This document shows, in pieces, positions 11,717 through 23,193 of a stretch of DNA of 64,000 bases. The position numbers and the translations under genes were made by a program. Source of the stretch: Patella vulgata (lineage: Eukaryota; Mollusca; Gastropoda; Patellidae); NCBI RefSeq assembly GCF_932274485.2, contig NC_065884.2, positions 25,095,622-25,159,621 on the forward strand, given 5' to 3'. The first letter of the stretch is position 1. The number at the start of each line of letters is the position of its first letter. The notes below the pieces were generated by a model. It was not told where the DNA came from, did not search any database, and worked only from the letters and a program-made list of their open reading frames with translations.

Positions 11717-12478
11717 ATGAAGATAATAAACGAGAAAGGACTGGCATTATATGCTGGCTCTGGAGCACCAGCAGATAAAGAAGGCCACCTCTTGAAAAAA
11801 GGAGAGGTGAACAAGGGCTTCCAGAAGAGATGGTTTGTGTTAAAGGGAAATTTTTTGTTTTATTACGAGAAAAAAGGAGATCGTGAACCCATTGGAATGA
11901 TAGTTTTAGAAGGATGTACAATTGAACTAGCAGAAAACACTGATAATTTTACATTTCAAATTGTCTTTCCTCACTCAGGATGCCGAACATACGTTATAAG
12001 TGCTGAAAGCCAAGAAATAATGGAATCTTGGATGAAAGCATTAAGTTGTGCCGGGTATGATTATGTTAAATTGATGGTATCTGAACTACAGTTTAAGTTA
12101 AGTGAGCTTAGCTCCGAGACAGCTAAGTCAGTGATTCAGGAAGCAGATCGTAATAGTAATATGCTCTCAAATGTGTATGAAAATTCACCAGGGGCTGTTG
12201 GTGGAAGCTTCAAAGCACCCAAATCTCATGCTGCAGTAAAGCGTAAAAATCCCTTTAATTCCATGAAAAATATGACCTTAGACTGGGACAGTGTTAATTA
12301 CTTTAATGCTGCAACAGGTCAAGAGGCTGCGTTTACTTCCAGTAAAACTTTAGCAAGAAATCCAAGAACATTTCAGCAGATGCATGAAGAAATCAGCAAA
12401 CAGTTTAAAATGTTTTCTGAAGATTGGCAGAACAAAACAGATGTCAACAGTAATTTGAATGCCATTAGAAAGACTTAA
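11717..12478 (+). CDS. PHETA: Sesquipedalian/PHETA-type PH-domain endocytic adaptor
   Basis: Single uninterrupted 253-residue reading frame, close to the length of human PHETA1/2 (Ses1/2). The start MKIINEKGLALYAGSGAPAD parallels the vertebrate N-terminus. A PH domain spans about residues 17-113, with KRWFVLKGNFLFYYE and the family signature REPIGMIVLEGCTIEL; the closing helix includes SQEIMESWMKALS. Near the C-terminus FQQMH (F219, H223) is an F-x-x-x-H motif, the 'F&H' motif with which Sesquipedalians bind the inositol 5-phosphatase OCRL/INPP5B on endosomes. An NPF tripeptide in KRKNPFNS might bind EH domains (inference). Expected role: endosome-to-Golgi and recycling traffic. The start is the first ATG of the frame. 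Confidence 0.93.
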   Translation: MKIINEKGLALYAGSGAPADKEGHLLKKGEVNKGFQKRWFVLKGNFLFYYEKKGDREPIGMIVLEGCTIELAENTDNFTFQIVFPHSGCRTYVISAESQEIMESWMKALSCAGYDYVKLMVSELQFKLSELSSETAKSVIQEADRNSNMLSNVYENSPGAVGGSFKAPKSHAAVKRKNPFNSMKNMTLDWDSVNYFNAATGQEAAFTSSKTLARNPRTFQQMHEEISKQFKMFSEDWQNKTDVNSNLNAIRKT

Positions 12479-15400
12479 TGATCTGTGTGACCTTATTCTT
12501 AACTATTTATGTAGGCCCCGTTTTTAATACCACTACTCATAGATATGATCTCTGCACTATATCAGTTGTGTTATCCCTAGTCTAAAAACTAAGCATTATC
12601 CGAGTTATCTTAAAACAAAAGATAGTTAAAACCGGAAGTTAGTCCTATCTATCAGTTAATATAATATAGTAATGAAAAAGTGAAGTTTTATTTGCTTTAT
12701 TCATATATTCAATTTTAAAATCTGAAACAAGCTCAGTCAGTTAAATATTCACCATATATATATATGAAAATTAAAATATTGAGGAAAGAAACACAGTATT
12801 ATGCGGCCAGTGCTTTCAGTTCCATCGGAACATCTTCAGGCCTTTAATATATATATATATATATAACAAAAAATCTTGACTAGTGTATTCATACATTTAT
12901 TCCAATAACAAAACTCACCAAATGGTATATGAAAATGGATACTTTTGTCATAGGAAAATATAAAGTGTCCTTTTTGTAGTAACATAGAATAACAATACTG
13001 TATGCAATGTAATGTTACCACTTGAACCTAATCAGAATTAAGTGTTCTATTTCAGTACACATAGAACACATTCAAGGGTTCAACATTTAATCTGGTAACC
13101 TTCCTGTTTTAAGTTAATTTATTACATAGTTTAGATTTAAATTTTTGTTATCAATAGTTTTATACCTTATTAATTGTTTTAGCAATTTGAATTTTTGTCA
13201 TCACGCCATAACAATTTCATTATAATAAAAAAAAGTTTTATTATTTTTTATATTCCACATTGATATGTAGTTGTATATTGTCGTCACCTGTGTCAGTTCT
13301 GTATAATAACTGTTAGTATCAGGAAGAACTAGAAGCCAATCAAATTTTAATTATATCTGATAATTACTTAATGGATTGTTATTCTTGATCAGTTTGTATT
13401 GTCTTGTAAATGCTCCCATTATTACCTACGAAAAAAAGAAGTATCAACCCTTGCGGACTGCTTGGATGTTTGCTGTGGGTGTATGTTTTGTTACCCAGCA
13501 ACCTATCTTAGTATATATTTTGTTATAAGCATTAATCATAAAAATTATTCAATTGCATGTACATTAATCTTGTATTGTTTTATTTCTAATAATACAAAAA
13601 TTTTTTTATAAATAATAACAGGGTGTCTAGTGACCCTACTTTTCTTAGTTACAACTATCGATCAGGAGAAGAATTTTAAAAGAGATCTTACCTTTGTTTG
13701 TCTTTTTTTTTATTTCATTTTTATGCCATTTTATATTCACATTGGCTATGTTGGACTTCAGAGAGAAGAGATATCTGGCAAAGAAGTAGTTATGGGTAGA
13801 TCTTATGTATAGGAGACAAATACTAACAAGTCAAACACAAAATAAAAATCTAATTTTAATTAGATTGGCCATGTGTCTTTATTATTACAGTATAAATATA
13901 TTTTTTATTTTTAGTTAAGACTTCCTTGCAATATTTTAATTATAGGTTTATTTTAATGGTAATGATTTGTTATCTTTAATTTTTAAGATTAATTTTTTGT
14001 GCTTGTGTTTTTAGCCCATTGACCCACCATTTGGTGTAAATAAGTAGTTATAGATTTCGAAGGGTTTTGGCAGCCAAGGTGTTGTTTATTCAGATTTGTT
14101 CAAATAAAGTTGCTGGCCCCCATAGGGGCTGGTCATGCATTCCGTAAAGTGCAAAATTAGAAAATCTTCAATAGACTTTTAATTAACAATGGCTGGATGT
14201 ATTTCTTTAAAATTTGTTAGGAACTTGTTGAAACGTAGTGTGAAATAAACCCAGTGATTGCTTTCCATATAAATTTGTGTTTTATATCATATGTTCAGTT
14301 ACTAAATGCCGTATAAGGATTTAATCATCTTTAGGTGATAAAAATAAATGTTTGTTAAAATTTAAGACCTAGAACCCTTAGGGGCAGAGCAGGACAGGTT
14401 CAAATTTAAACAATTTGACTTCTTCTCTGAAAGCACCCGTCAGCTTATGATTTAAAAAAATTACAAATGTTACTCAAGGTTGCACTTATTATGGTTTGTT
14501 CTAATGGAGGTAGGGACCAGGGCATGTATTTTTTGACTTCTCCTTAACTGTTTAATGGATTTCTGCAAAATTTGATTTGGTACTGGTAATTTGTTTGGGC
14601 AATACTTGTCCAGATTTATTAAATAAACTTACTTAGCTCCCAAGAGAAATACTCAATGTGCAGTTTAAACTAATCCCAGTTTGTCTTCTGTCCTTTGATT
14701 TTAAATGTGTTCTAAAGTACACCTTATATTTATAGCACACCAAATCAGTATTTTCTTTAAAATTGCATGTATATTTAATCCTTTTATTACATTATAATAT
14801 TTTGCCAAGTTATGATTATTATCATTTTCTGCTTTAATGCTTTAAACAGGAATAAATGTTTAGTTAGAATGTCAATTTTTGTTAATGAACTTTTAATAAT
14901 CTATCAATGATCAGATTATTCATTTTTTTTTAATTTTAATGTTTATTTATAAACCAGTTCAAAAATATTTAAAACCACAGAGCAAATAAAAATAGTAATA
15001 TCCGAAAAGGTATCAGTAGTTAGAGTTTTGCTAGTTACAGCATATAGAATATTTGTGTTATTTGTCTTCTCCCTATCCGATTTGATTTGTTATGTTGAAT
15101 TCTTCCCTCAGTAACTTACATTTATCAGTATTGAATAAAGATAAACATGACTACTTTTTGTAAACATTATTTTATCACTTACCGTATATAAACTCCTTAT
15201 TATAAGTAATGAATTTTATTTAAAAATTTCTCATCTCTGATAAAATCATTTTGTTGTCATTGTTTTAGTAGTGGTACCACTTGTCCCACCGTTTTATCAA
15301 AATTCCTGCACACTTAAGGACATGCATACAGTTTATGCTTACTGTGAACAAAGTTGAGGTAAAATTCTTTCAATTTTTTTTTTTTTTACGTTTCCTTTAT

Positions 15401-16669
15401 TTTATTTTAAAATATATTTAATCAGTGATATTTTTTTGCATGCATAATCCCTGGCTCATAATATTAGTGCAATAATATTTCCAAAAGCTTAGTTTTTAAT
15501 TTAAATGGCTCAAATTTCATTAATTTTGAAAGAATATAATTTGTGAATGGCAAAGAGAAAGGCAATTTTTACTTGTGCCAACTTAAGCCTTTATTGTCTT
15601 CCAAGTAGTGGAACTGTTTTGACAAGAAAACAGCAACAAATGTCAGTGGGTTAATAGCCACTGAAGATATGTTGTAAAAGTTGCTCTGTTGATTATTGTA
15701 CGTAATAAATTATGATTCATTATATTTATGTTATATGTTGCCTTTTAATTATCTTAAATAATATTTAATTACTATTCCCTTATTTCACCAAAGTCTCATA
15801 ACATATGTACTAAATTATACATATCTTTCCTCTTATAAATCAGAATAAAATATATATTTTACCTTTTATTATAGAGTCTAGTTATTATATTATAAATAAT
15901 CTTTTGATTCATGTCAAACATTTCATCAATTGTGACTGAGTAAAAGTGAAACATCAAGGTATGCTTATTTTCATGATACTAGTCAATTTCTTACAAATTT
16001 CTAGAATACCAATGGCAGAGCCAATATATTTTAAACTAATCCATCTGTAATTAGTTATATTTGAATTTCACAAATAAAGGAGAAGTGGTATCAGTGGTTC
16101 TGGTAAGAGTAAGCTTACCTATTGTTGTGCACAATGCATTAAATTGGTGCAATAGTTTTAACTTGGATTTTAGAAGCATATTGTTCTATGATGTATTCAC
16201 ATCTTATATTTTATCTAATGTGATTTGAGATTGGATAAACTAATTGACATTATTCAAAATGGATTTTTTGTTTGACCTGCATTAAATATATAAAGCAAAT
16301 ATTCAGAATAGAACTACAGTTATATTTAACAGGGAAATAAGATATAATAGCAGGTACAGTGTTACAGTGTATGCATATACAAATAAATACCTGTTTACAT
16401 AGAGTACCTACTACATGTTACGATGTATATCTGATATACCTAGATATATAAACATAGTATACTATTTCATGTGATTATAACAGCTTAGGTTATTTGTTTT
16501 TCAGTATTGAGATTATAGGGGTGAAGACAAATGAAGCACGTCTCTCTATCTTTCCATCTAATTATAGCTTTAGACCAATTGACCGCGTGTTAAAAATGGA
16601 TTTGACTCTACAGCTACATCATAAATGTTCTTTTTTTGATTGTATGCAAAATTTGAGACAAATTTGTTT
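12479..16669. other. AT-rich gene-free stretch downstream of PHETA
   Basis: More than 4 kb without any reading frame I can support. It holds several AATAAA hexamers (for example near 13845, 14105 and 14240) that could end PHETA transcripts, TA microsatellites near 12755 and 12845, and one dispersed repeat at about 13395-13520. No RNA gene recognised. Confidence 0.5.
13395..13520 (+). repeat. Dispersed repeat shared with 36675-36785
   Basis: Both places share the order TTACCTAC, AACCCTTG, a GACYGCT..GGA block, GCTGTGGG, TATGTTTTGTT and CAACCTATCTTA or a close variant. Similarity is clear but diverged and no termini are visible. Family unknown. Confidence 0.5.
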
Positions 16670-17832
16670 ACCCAACTCTGAGAAATCGACATTTTAGTCC
16701 GGCAGCCAAACCCCAGTTTAAGCCTTGACATCAAAATATAGTCCACCTAATGTTTTTCGATCTTAAATATGTGTCGATTTGGAATCCGGATGATGCCACC
16801 CTGACACCTTTTGGGAAATTTAAATATGCAAGATGGCAGACATAAGGCATTTTCTGGTTACTTTGGTAAAATTCATACATATTCTCTCGGACCTCGATTT
16901 GAAGGTGGTTTCTCAAAGAAATCGACCCGCAGAATCCAGTGATCTTGGGGACATTTCCCAACAGTGACGGATAATACCGCTAGGCTGAGTAAAACAAATA
17001 GCTTTTAGAAACATTTGCTTTCTATTCACGATGGTCCGATGGTTGATAGTGTTTGGCTTTGAAGAATTTGTGTTCTAATACAAGGAGTAGAATGTCCTCG
17101 AGGTAGTTGTTTTTATAAATGCTCATTATGCCTTGCTCTTAATCCCTTAATTGATACAGAAGTTTTTACAATTTATTTTCTTCCATGGTCTCATAAACTT
17201 AACTATGTCGATTTGGAGAACCATTTGGCATTTCGTTATGGCACATTTAGCTGTTCCATTATGAATTCAACGACCCAGAAAAAACCCCTACTATTTAACG
17301 TATTACACCATCACATTACTAATATCGAAATGTCCTGCCAAATCTGGTCGCCATTTTGAATAAAGTGGACATTGGAACACCTTTTAGTCGGAGAATATTT
17401 TTCGTTAATATCTGAATAAGTGTACCCCGAAAACCTATATACACACACCAATAATATAGAGGACATTATTATTTTTTTCTCGCCAAAATGAGCTCCCATT
17501 TTGAATTTGGCCCCTTAGCGGAATTAGCCGTCATTCTTAAGAGAGATAACCAACCTCATTGGGTTCAGTGGGTAGAATTCTTGTAGAAACCACCTCCAAA
17601 CCGAGCTACCAGAGATTCTGTCAGTACTTTTACCCAACTAAATAAGCAGAAAATGGCTCATGACGGCCATCTTGAATTTATAGCCTAAATTCCCCAAGGG
17701 TGCCAGGGTGGCATCATCCAGATTTGAATCTACACATATTGAAGATATATAATCCATCAAAAAACATTAGGTGGACTATATTAAACTGGTGTTTGGCTGT
17801 CCGAATAAAATATCTATTTCTCAAAGTTGGGT
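16670..17832. mobile_element. Long-inverted-repeat (foldback-like) DNA element
   Basis: The ends read ACCCAACTCTGAGAAAT and, on the other strand, ACCCAACTTTGAGAAAT. Matching continues inward for about 250 bases per arm, with shared blocks such as CAGCCAAAC, ATAGTCCACCTAATGTTTTT, GATGATGCCACCCTG and GAGGTGGTTTCT in the same order. There is no transposase frame, so it is non-autonomous. A clear target-site duplication is not visible. No other copy in the window. Confidence 0.7.
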
Positions 17833-18950
17833 CAACTTTTTGACTGCCAATTGTTTTTAAAGAGTTTTAACAAATATCTGTGCTTGTTTTTCCACTAAGA
17901 GAGTTTACGTTTATTTTAAATATTTCCCAAAAATACGTTTTTCAAGGTCCCACAATTATACAAGAACAAGTATAATGTTACGTAACACTAATATAATCAA
18001 TTTATTAATCAAGGTAACTCTATTATTAATACCGATCGATTTCTTATGGTTTCTTATTATGAATGTAATGTATGTTATGTATAATATTACTGAACAGGCT
18101 AGATTACACAATTAATTAATCGCTATTACTGCAACCATTTAGTCCCCTTAGAAAATATTATAATACAAGACAGGCTTTTTTGTGACACCGAATCTAATAT
18201 AAAGTCAAGATGATTCTTTTTATCTTTAAAACTGTCAAAATGAGAAAACAGAAACACAATCTATAAACAGGTTTTGTGCCAAGTTGAATTTATATATGTC
18301 CTATAATTAGGAATGATATACATGTATTATTAAGGCAACTTTGCATGGTTAAATTGTATACAGGACATGACAAGGGTATTTAATTATATACTCGTGAGAC
18401 TATTTTAATCATAAGATTTATTTTATGGTTCAAATCAAGCGTGCATTCTAAAACAGTGTATATCAACTTGTGGAGTTTTAACAACGCAGTCAGGCAGAAG
18501 GTAAGATAACAAGGCTATTCTTGATAACTCTTACTAACAGATTATTAACTGCCTGTAATATAAAATCGAAAATGTTTTGCCGAAAATGGTCACAGTAGCA
18601 GTAAAATATGTGAGCATTCGCTGATATTTGTAGTTTACAGTAGGCGTATAAATGCCAAGAAAGTAATATTAATTCCCAATACATGTTATGCTATATTTCT
18701 AGAATGAATGAATATGATGAAGATTCTCATTTTATTGATTAGAACTGTGTGGCAATATATCCCCAGCAGAGCAATTTGCAAAACTTGCGTCATTCAATTT
18801 TTTTTAGCAAGTGTGGAACATCTCTTTTTGATTGACCCCTAATGGTTTGGCCTCAGTAGGCCTACACACAATCCCGGATCTGTGATTGATTTGCCTCCCA
18901 CATAAAAAGATTTTCTATGAATCTGAACTTCTTGTACACTGTTCTTTTTT
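17833..18950. other. AT-rich stretch without recognised features
   Basis: No coding region, RNA gene or repeat recognised. A good splice acceptor (TTTTTTACAG near 18952) ends the stretch and would begin the first visible exon of the gene at 18997, so the stretch may be partly 5'-UTR intron. Confidence 0.4.
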
Positions 18951-18996
18951 ACAGTTTATTTGAACATACTATTACACATGACAGTTGAGATTTAAT

Positions 18997-20781
18997 ATGA
19001 GTGATGATGAAGTCTTAGATACTGACAAGGTTTTGTCTTGGAGAAAACACAGATTGCCAAAAGCCAGACCAAATTTAAAGTTAAGTCCTCTTTTGCCCAT
19101 GAGAAAGTCTAGAAACGAGGAGACCACCTCAAAAGAAGCTGAACGTGATAGTCAAAGATCCTTAGACCTAGATAGGCGTGGAACCGATAGTCCTCGCTTA
19201 GGACTACGGGCATCTAATAACAATTATACATGTAAATGTTTAAACAGAAATGGACATGCAACATCTTCCTTGTTGTCTTTGGGTTATTTGGCATGTCAAC
19301 ATTGCGGAAAAGATGTTGTAGATGGGGGGCATAATGCTTGGAGTGGGGATCCAATATCCAGTATGTGTGGTACATATAAACAGGACCACACAATGTCGCC
19401 TAGAAAACCTAATAAATCAGACACTCCAATGGATGTTCAGGTTTTTGATTTTGATAATAAAATGATAACCCCCAGGGCAAACATACCATCCCGTCCATCA
19501 GACATAGATGTAAAAGCCCGTCTGCCAAACATAAGCAAAACAGAAATAAACTATAGATCTCCTAGAACTCCTAGAAAGACGCAGAATCCGATAACAACTT
19601 CAATACCCGTGAAGCTCCCGCCAATCAAACAAGCAAGTCAGTCAGAACCTACCATAGAAGAGGGTCAAGAGGAACCAACTACATCAGATACGCCATCTTT
19701 TAAGATTGATATACCTTCAGGTAGCAGGTCATTTGATGGAGAGTATTACGACCAAGGTAAACTGTCACAGTGCTCTTACATCTACCAACATTCAAAATAT
19801 GGTCTACAAATCGTTTAATAACCATTTAGATAATGTAATATAGCAGACTACCAAGAGGCGCTGGAACGGCGGGTCTATGGGTGCAACTGCCCACCCCTCC
19901 TCCCTGCCCTCTAAAGCAGGGGACAGTAGTTACCCCACTGCCATTAGCTTTTTGCAAACTGTTTATTAAAATGTATTTCAGTAATAGATCTTATGGTTCG
20001 AAAGGGACACTCTTTTATATGGAACCTGGATTCGAGATTTTTGTCCGGTATGATGATATACGTCACTGTGCACATAATCGGTTCTTGAATCTAGTCTTCT
20101 GGGTTGCATTCTGATCTGATGGGTTTAAATGGCAACCGGGCTTGGGAGTTATCAAACAATCATTGGTAAATGTAAGAATAAGCGACTACCAAAGGGCCAT
20201 CAGTAAGGTTTTGGTTTTTCGCATTCGAAGCATAGGCTTGTCGTCTTTTGCTTGTATTTTGTTTTTTATCTAAAAACAAAACCTAGCCTGACAAGTTTCA
20301 AAAATACTTAGCATCGTCGTACTTTGTCACGCCTTATTTCAAATTAGCGATGAGATCAATAAAGGGTAGACAACGAATTTTAAACATTTTAAAAATATAA
20401 TATCGTTACCGAAAAGCCCAGAGAAAACTGCTGACAACAGTGATAACAGAAAAGTGATAAAAAGATTACGTTTATGTGTTTCCAAATAAATTTGTAATTT
20501 TTGCATTCGCACTATCTTAATTCTGACACAGATGACCGATGTTTTAAAATGTAACAAGACAAATTACATACTGTATACTGTAGTAAGAAACAAAGTTTAA
20601 TATATATGTACAGAGAGTAAAAGACAAAGTCAGTTCATAGATTAAATGTTTTTTGCTGTATCTTTCAGAGAAAAGCGCAAAGGTGGCATATAAGATTAGT
20701 CAAGCGTTTGGCAATCCAGTAACCACCTGGGATGCGACCCAAGAAAACACAAGACAAGACAGCATCGAACCAACAAGTTAA
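18997..20781 (+). CDS. Unrecognised protein with a CxC..CxxC cysteine motif, two exons
   Basis: Exons 18997-19756 and 20669-20781 (donor G|GTAAAC, acceptor TTTCAG), in phase, give 290 residues ending NTRQDSIEPTS. I do not recognise the family. Visible features: an acidic start MSDDEVLDTDKVLSWRKHRL, a basic Pro-rich patch (residues ~24-40), and one compact region (residues ~77-105) with Cys at 79, 81, 100 and 103 (YTCKC ... LACQHCGKDV) that could hold one zinc ion. A long Ser/Thr/Pro-rich middle is probably disordered, with repeated RTPR-type motifs. There is no signal peptide or membrane segment. The real start is taken as ATG 18997. A five-codon upstream ATG frame (18978-18995) ends one base before it and may dampen translation. 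AATAAA near 20907 suits a poly(A) signal. It is a credible gene because splice phase, composition and conserved-looking Cys pairs agree. Confidence 0.7.
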
Positions 20782-21577
20782 TTCTCCAGCTATTCACACT
20801 AAATGGGAAAAGTAAAATAATGGAGTTTGGCCAACAAATCAAATGTTTAATTTCTCATAGACTTTATGATTTATTTATATGTGTGATTTATTTTGGCCCA
20901 TTTACTGAATAATAAATTACGCAATATACTATATAGAAAGCAACCATGTCAATTTTATTCGTTATAGCCAGTACTGGATCTATGGGGAGGGGTTTTCTGT
21001 AACACATTTTGGATTAAGTACAAGATTCTGAAATGATACAACTGACTGGTGGCTAAAGGTTTCTCATAAAATAGTCTTTTATTAGTGGCTGTTAAAAATA
21101 GCTGTCTGGGATTCGTCCCTCGATTGATGTTTGAAACTTATACAAATAAATTTCCACTATCTATATTTTATTCAACTTGTGTTATCCGACCGGAATGCAA
21201 TAAATCGATTCTATTTTTCACAATTTTCTGGTGAATACGCCATAGGATTGGCGCTGCACTGGAACCTACGCTATCTTTCTTAATTTAGCCCTCCATCCCC
21301 ACCCCCCCTCGACGCCCCGCATGCCCAGCCTCGTGGGGTTTCTCCAATTCCTCCGGTAACTTATTACCCAAAATTTTGAGGATACGTGTACTTTAGACGG
21401 GTATCAAGAAGCGATCTTGATCACAAAGTCAATAATGCATTGCATCTGCGCTCTGATTTAGTATAGTTTATACTTCAGTGGAATATAAAAGATTAAAAAA
21501 AACCCCATCATAACATTAAGAAAGCAGGAAGGAAGGTTAGTGCCAAATGATAAGGCCAGCTCAATTTTTCGTCATAT
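20782..21577. other. Gene-free stretch
   Basis: 3'-UTR and intergenic sequence. A short G/C-rich patch (CCACCCCCCCTCGACGCCCC near 21300) is the only compositional oddity. Nothing else seen. Confidence 0.4.
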
Positions 21578-21826
21578 CTCAACTAATAAATGAAATGAAA
21601 TGGGGTTTAACGACCTGCTGTTCTGCTCCTAAACTGGGCTAATGAAGACGGGCATACAGTGTGCTATGAGGGAAATTTTTCCCGGTCAACGGCGCTACGG
21701 CGTACTCTTATATCGAATTTCAACTACCAAGGGATCTTTTACGTGCACGCCAATATGTACACGGGACCTCGGTTTTTCGTCCCATCCGAACGACTCGACA
21801 GTTGTCCTTGTCAGGCTCAACTAATA
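21578..21826 (-). repeat. SINE-A, 5'-truncated, with 11-bp target duplication
   Basis: The body (21589-21815) reads tail-first: AAATGAAATGGGGTTTAACG, GGGCTAATGAAGACGGGCAT, then the unit containing GATCTTTTACGTGCACGCC. The tRNA head is absent. CTCAACTAATA occurs at 21578-21588 and again at 21816-21826, a perfect 11-bp target-site duplication that shows LINE-driven insertion. Confidence 0.85.
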
Positions 21827-22108
21827 CGCCTACTAACCCGTAGATAGAATTTTAAGGGTTATGTACATACATACGTCATAGACTACCTATCTATCCGCCC
21901 CAAGCGACAGATAGTAGCCTACTTAGCATAGGTCTGCCGCCAGCGAATTTGTGCACATTGACTGGATTGAGATAATGTTGTCATTCTAAGAAGTTCTTGC
22001 ATATTTTCATTTAAATGTTCACCCTGTAAGTCAACACAATAGAGGAGGCGTATTGTGTTATTTTGGGGCGATATAACAAAAGTAAGTATTGCTAGTGCTA
22101 TTGGTTAG

Positions 22109-22318
22109 TGCTAAATGATAAAGTCAGCTTAAGTTTTCGTCATCATAGGTCACGAGATGAAACCAGGGCTAGCGCTAATCCCAATCATAACTCTAACCCT
22201 GGATCTAGCCCCAATGCTTACCCTAACCCAAACCTACAATCTCGCCAACAATCACGTTCCCTAACCTTATTTATATCTCAGCGACCTTGACAAAAATTGA
22301 GCTGACCTTAACAAATAG
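22109..22318. repeat. Possible small inverted-repeat element
   Basis: The left end AAAGTCAGCTTAAGTTTTCG resembles the reverse complement of the right end (CAAAAATTGAGCTGACCTTA). A related left end occurs at 21545-21580. The interior is a CTAACCC/AATCCC-rich tract. Non-coding; family unknown. Confidence 0.4.
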
Positions 22319-22819
22319 ATTTAGCCATTGCTATTTGGTATAATATTTTTTTATAAAGTGTAAGTAGAAAATATTCAGGGGAGGTAACTAGTAAAGACAG
22401 ACCACCATTAATTTCTCCATTGACTTCAATGTTAATTCTGGCCTCTTTGCCCACCTCCAACTTTTCCACAAATTTTCGTTGGGCTGAATGCTTTTCACTA
22501 CAAACAGAGGAACAAATGGTCATGTCTTTGCACCAAAATTTGTATGAGGTTGACCACCAAAATTTTTAGATACACAAACTTCAAGAAGCATACCAAAAAC
22601 ATGTAACTAGTTTCCGTACATATCACCGTAGCAAACCTGATAACCCCGTAATCCTTCCACCTCAAAATTATGAAACTTTACCAAAACCTGGCAGAAAATG
22701 TTAATTCAAACCCTCTTCGTCCATTCTAGACCAAAAAATCAACAAAAATGGGCATGGAAAAGGGGAGAAAAGAGACTAAGAGAGAATTGTTATAAATAGA
22801 CGAACTACAATTGTTGTAC

Positions 22820-22910
22820 CGAGATGGTGAAATTTAATGGTGGTCTGGGTGGTGAAATTTAATGGTGGTCTGGGTACCGAGATGGTGAAATTTAATCGTA
22901 GTCTGCCTCC
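22820..22910 (+). repeat. Short tandem repeat, ~3 units
   Basis: The unit GGTGAAATTTAATGGTGGTC with GGG(T) linkers recurs about three times, and the longer ACCGAGATGGTGAAATTTAA occurs twice. Minisatellite-like, upstream of SHPK. Confidence 0.7.
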
Positions 22911-23193
22911 ATATGTCGTACATGATAATATATGTATGAAACGCAATACGAATCCGTTAATAAGATTTAAGACGCAGTGGGTTTAATATAACCTATAAAA
23001 ATACATCAGTAGTAAATATTAACAGTTTAGTACGTGGAAAAAATGAGATTTATGTAATATTACCTCCCTTGACACATTAAAGGGAGGTGGTTTCTAGGAT
23101 TCAGACTAGTAATTCTCTCCCCCATTGTCTTAAATAAAATATTATGATTAAATACTTAGTCATAGCTTGATTCTTATTCTTGCAGATTAAAAA

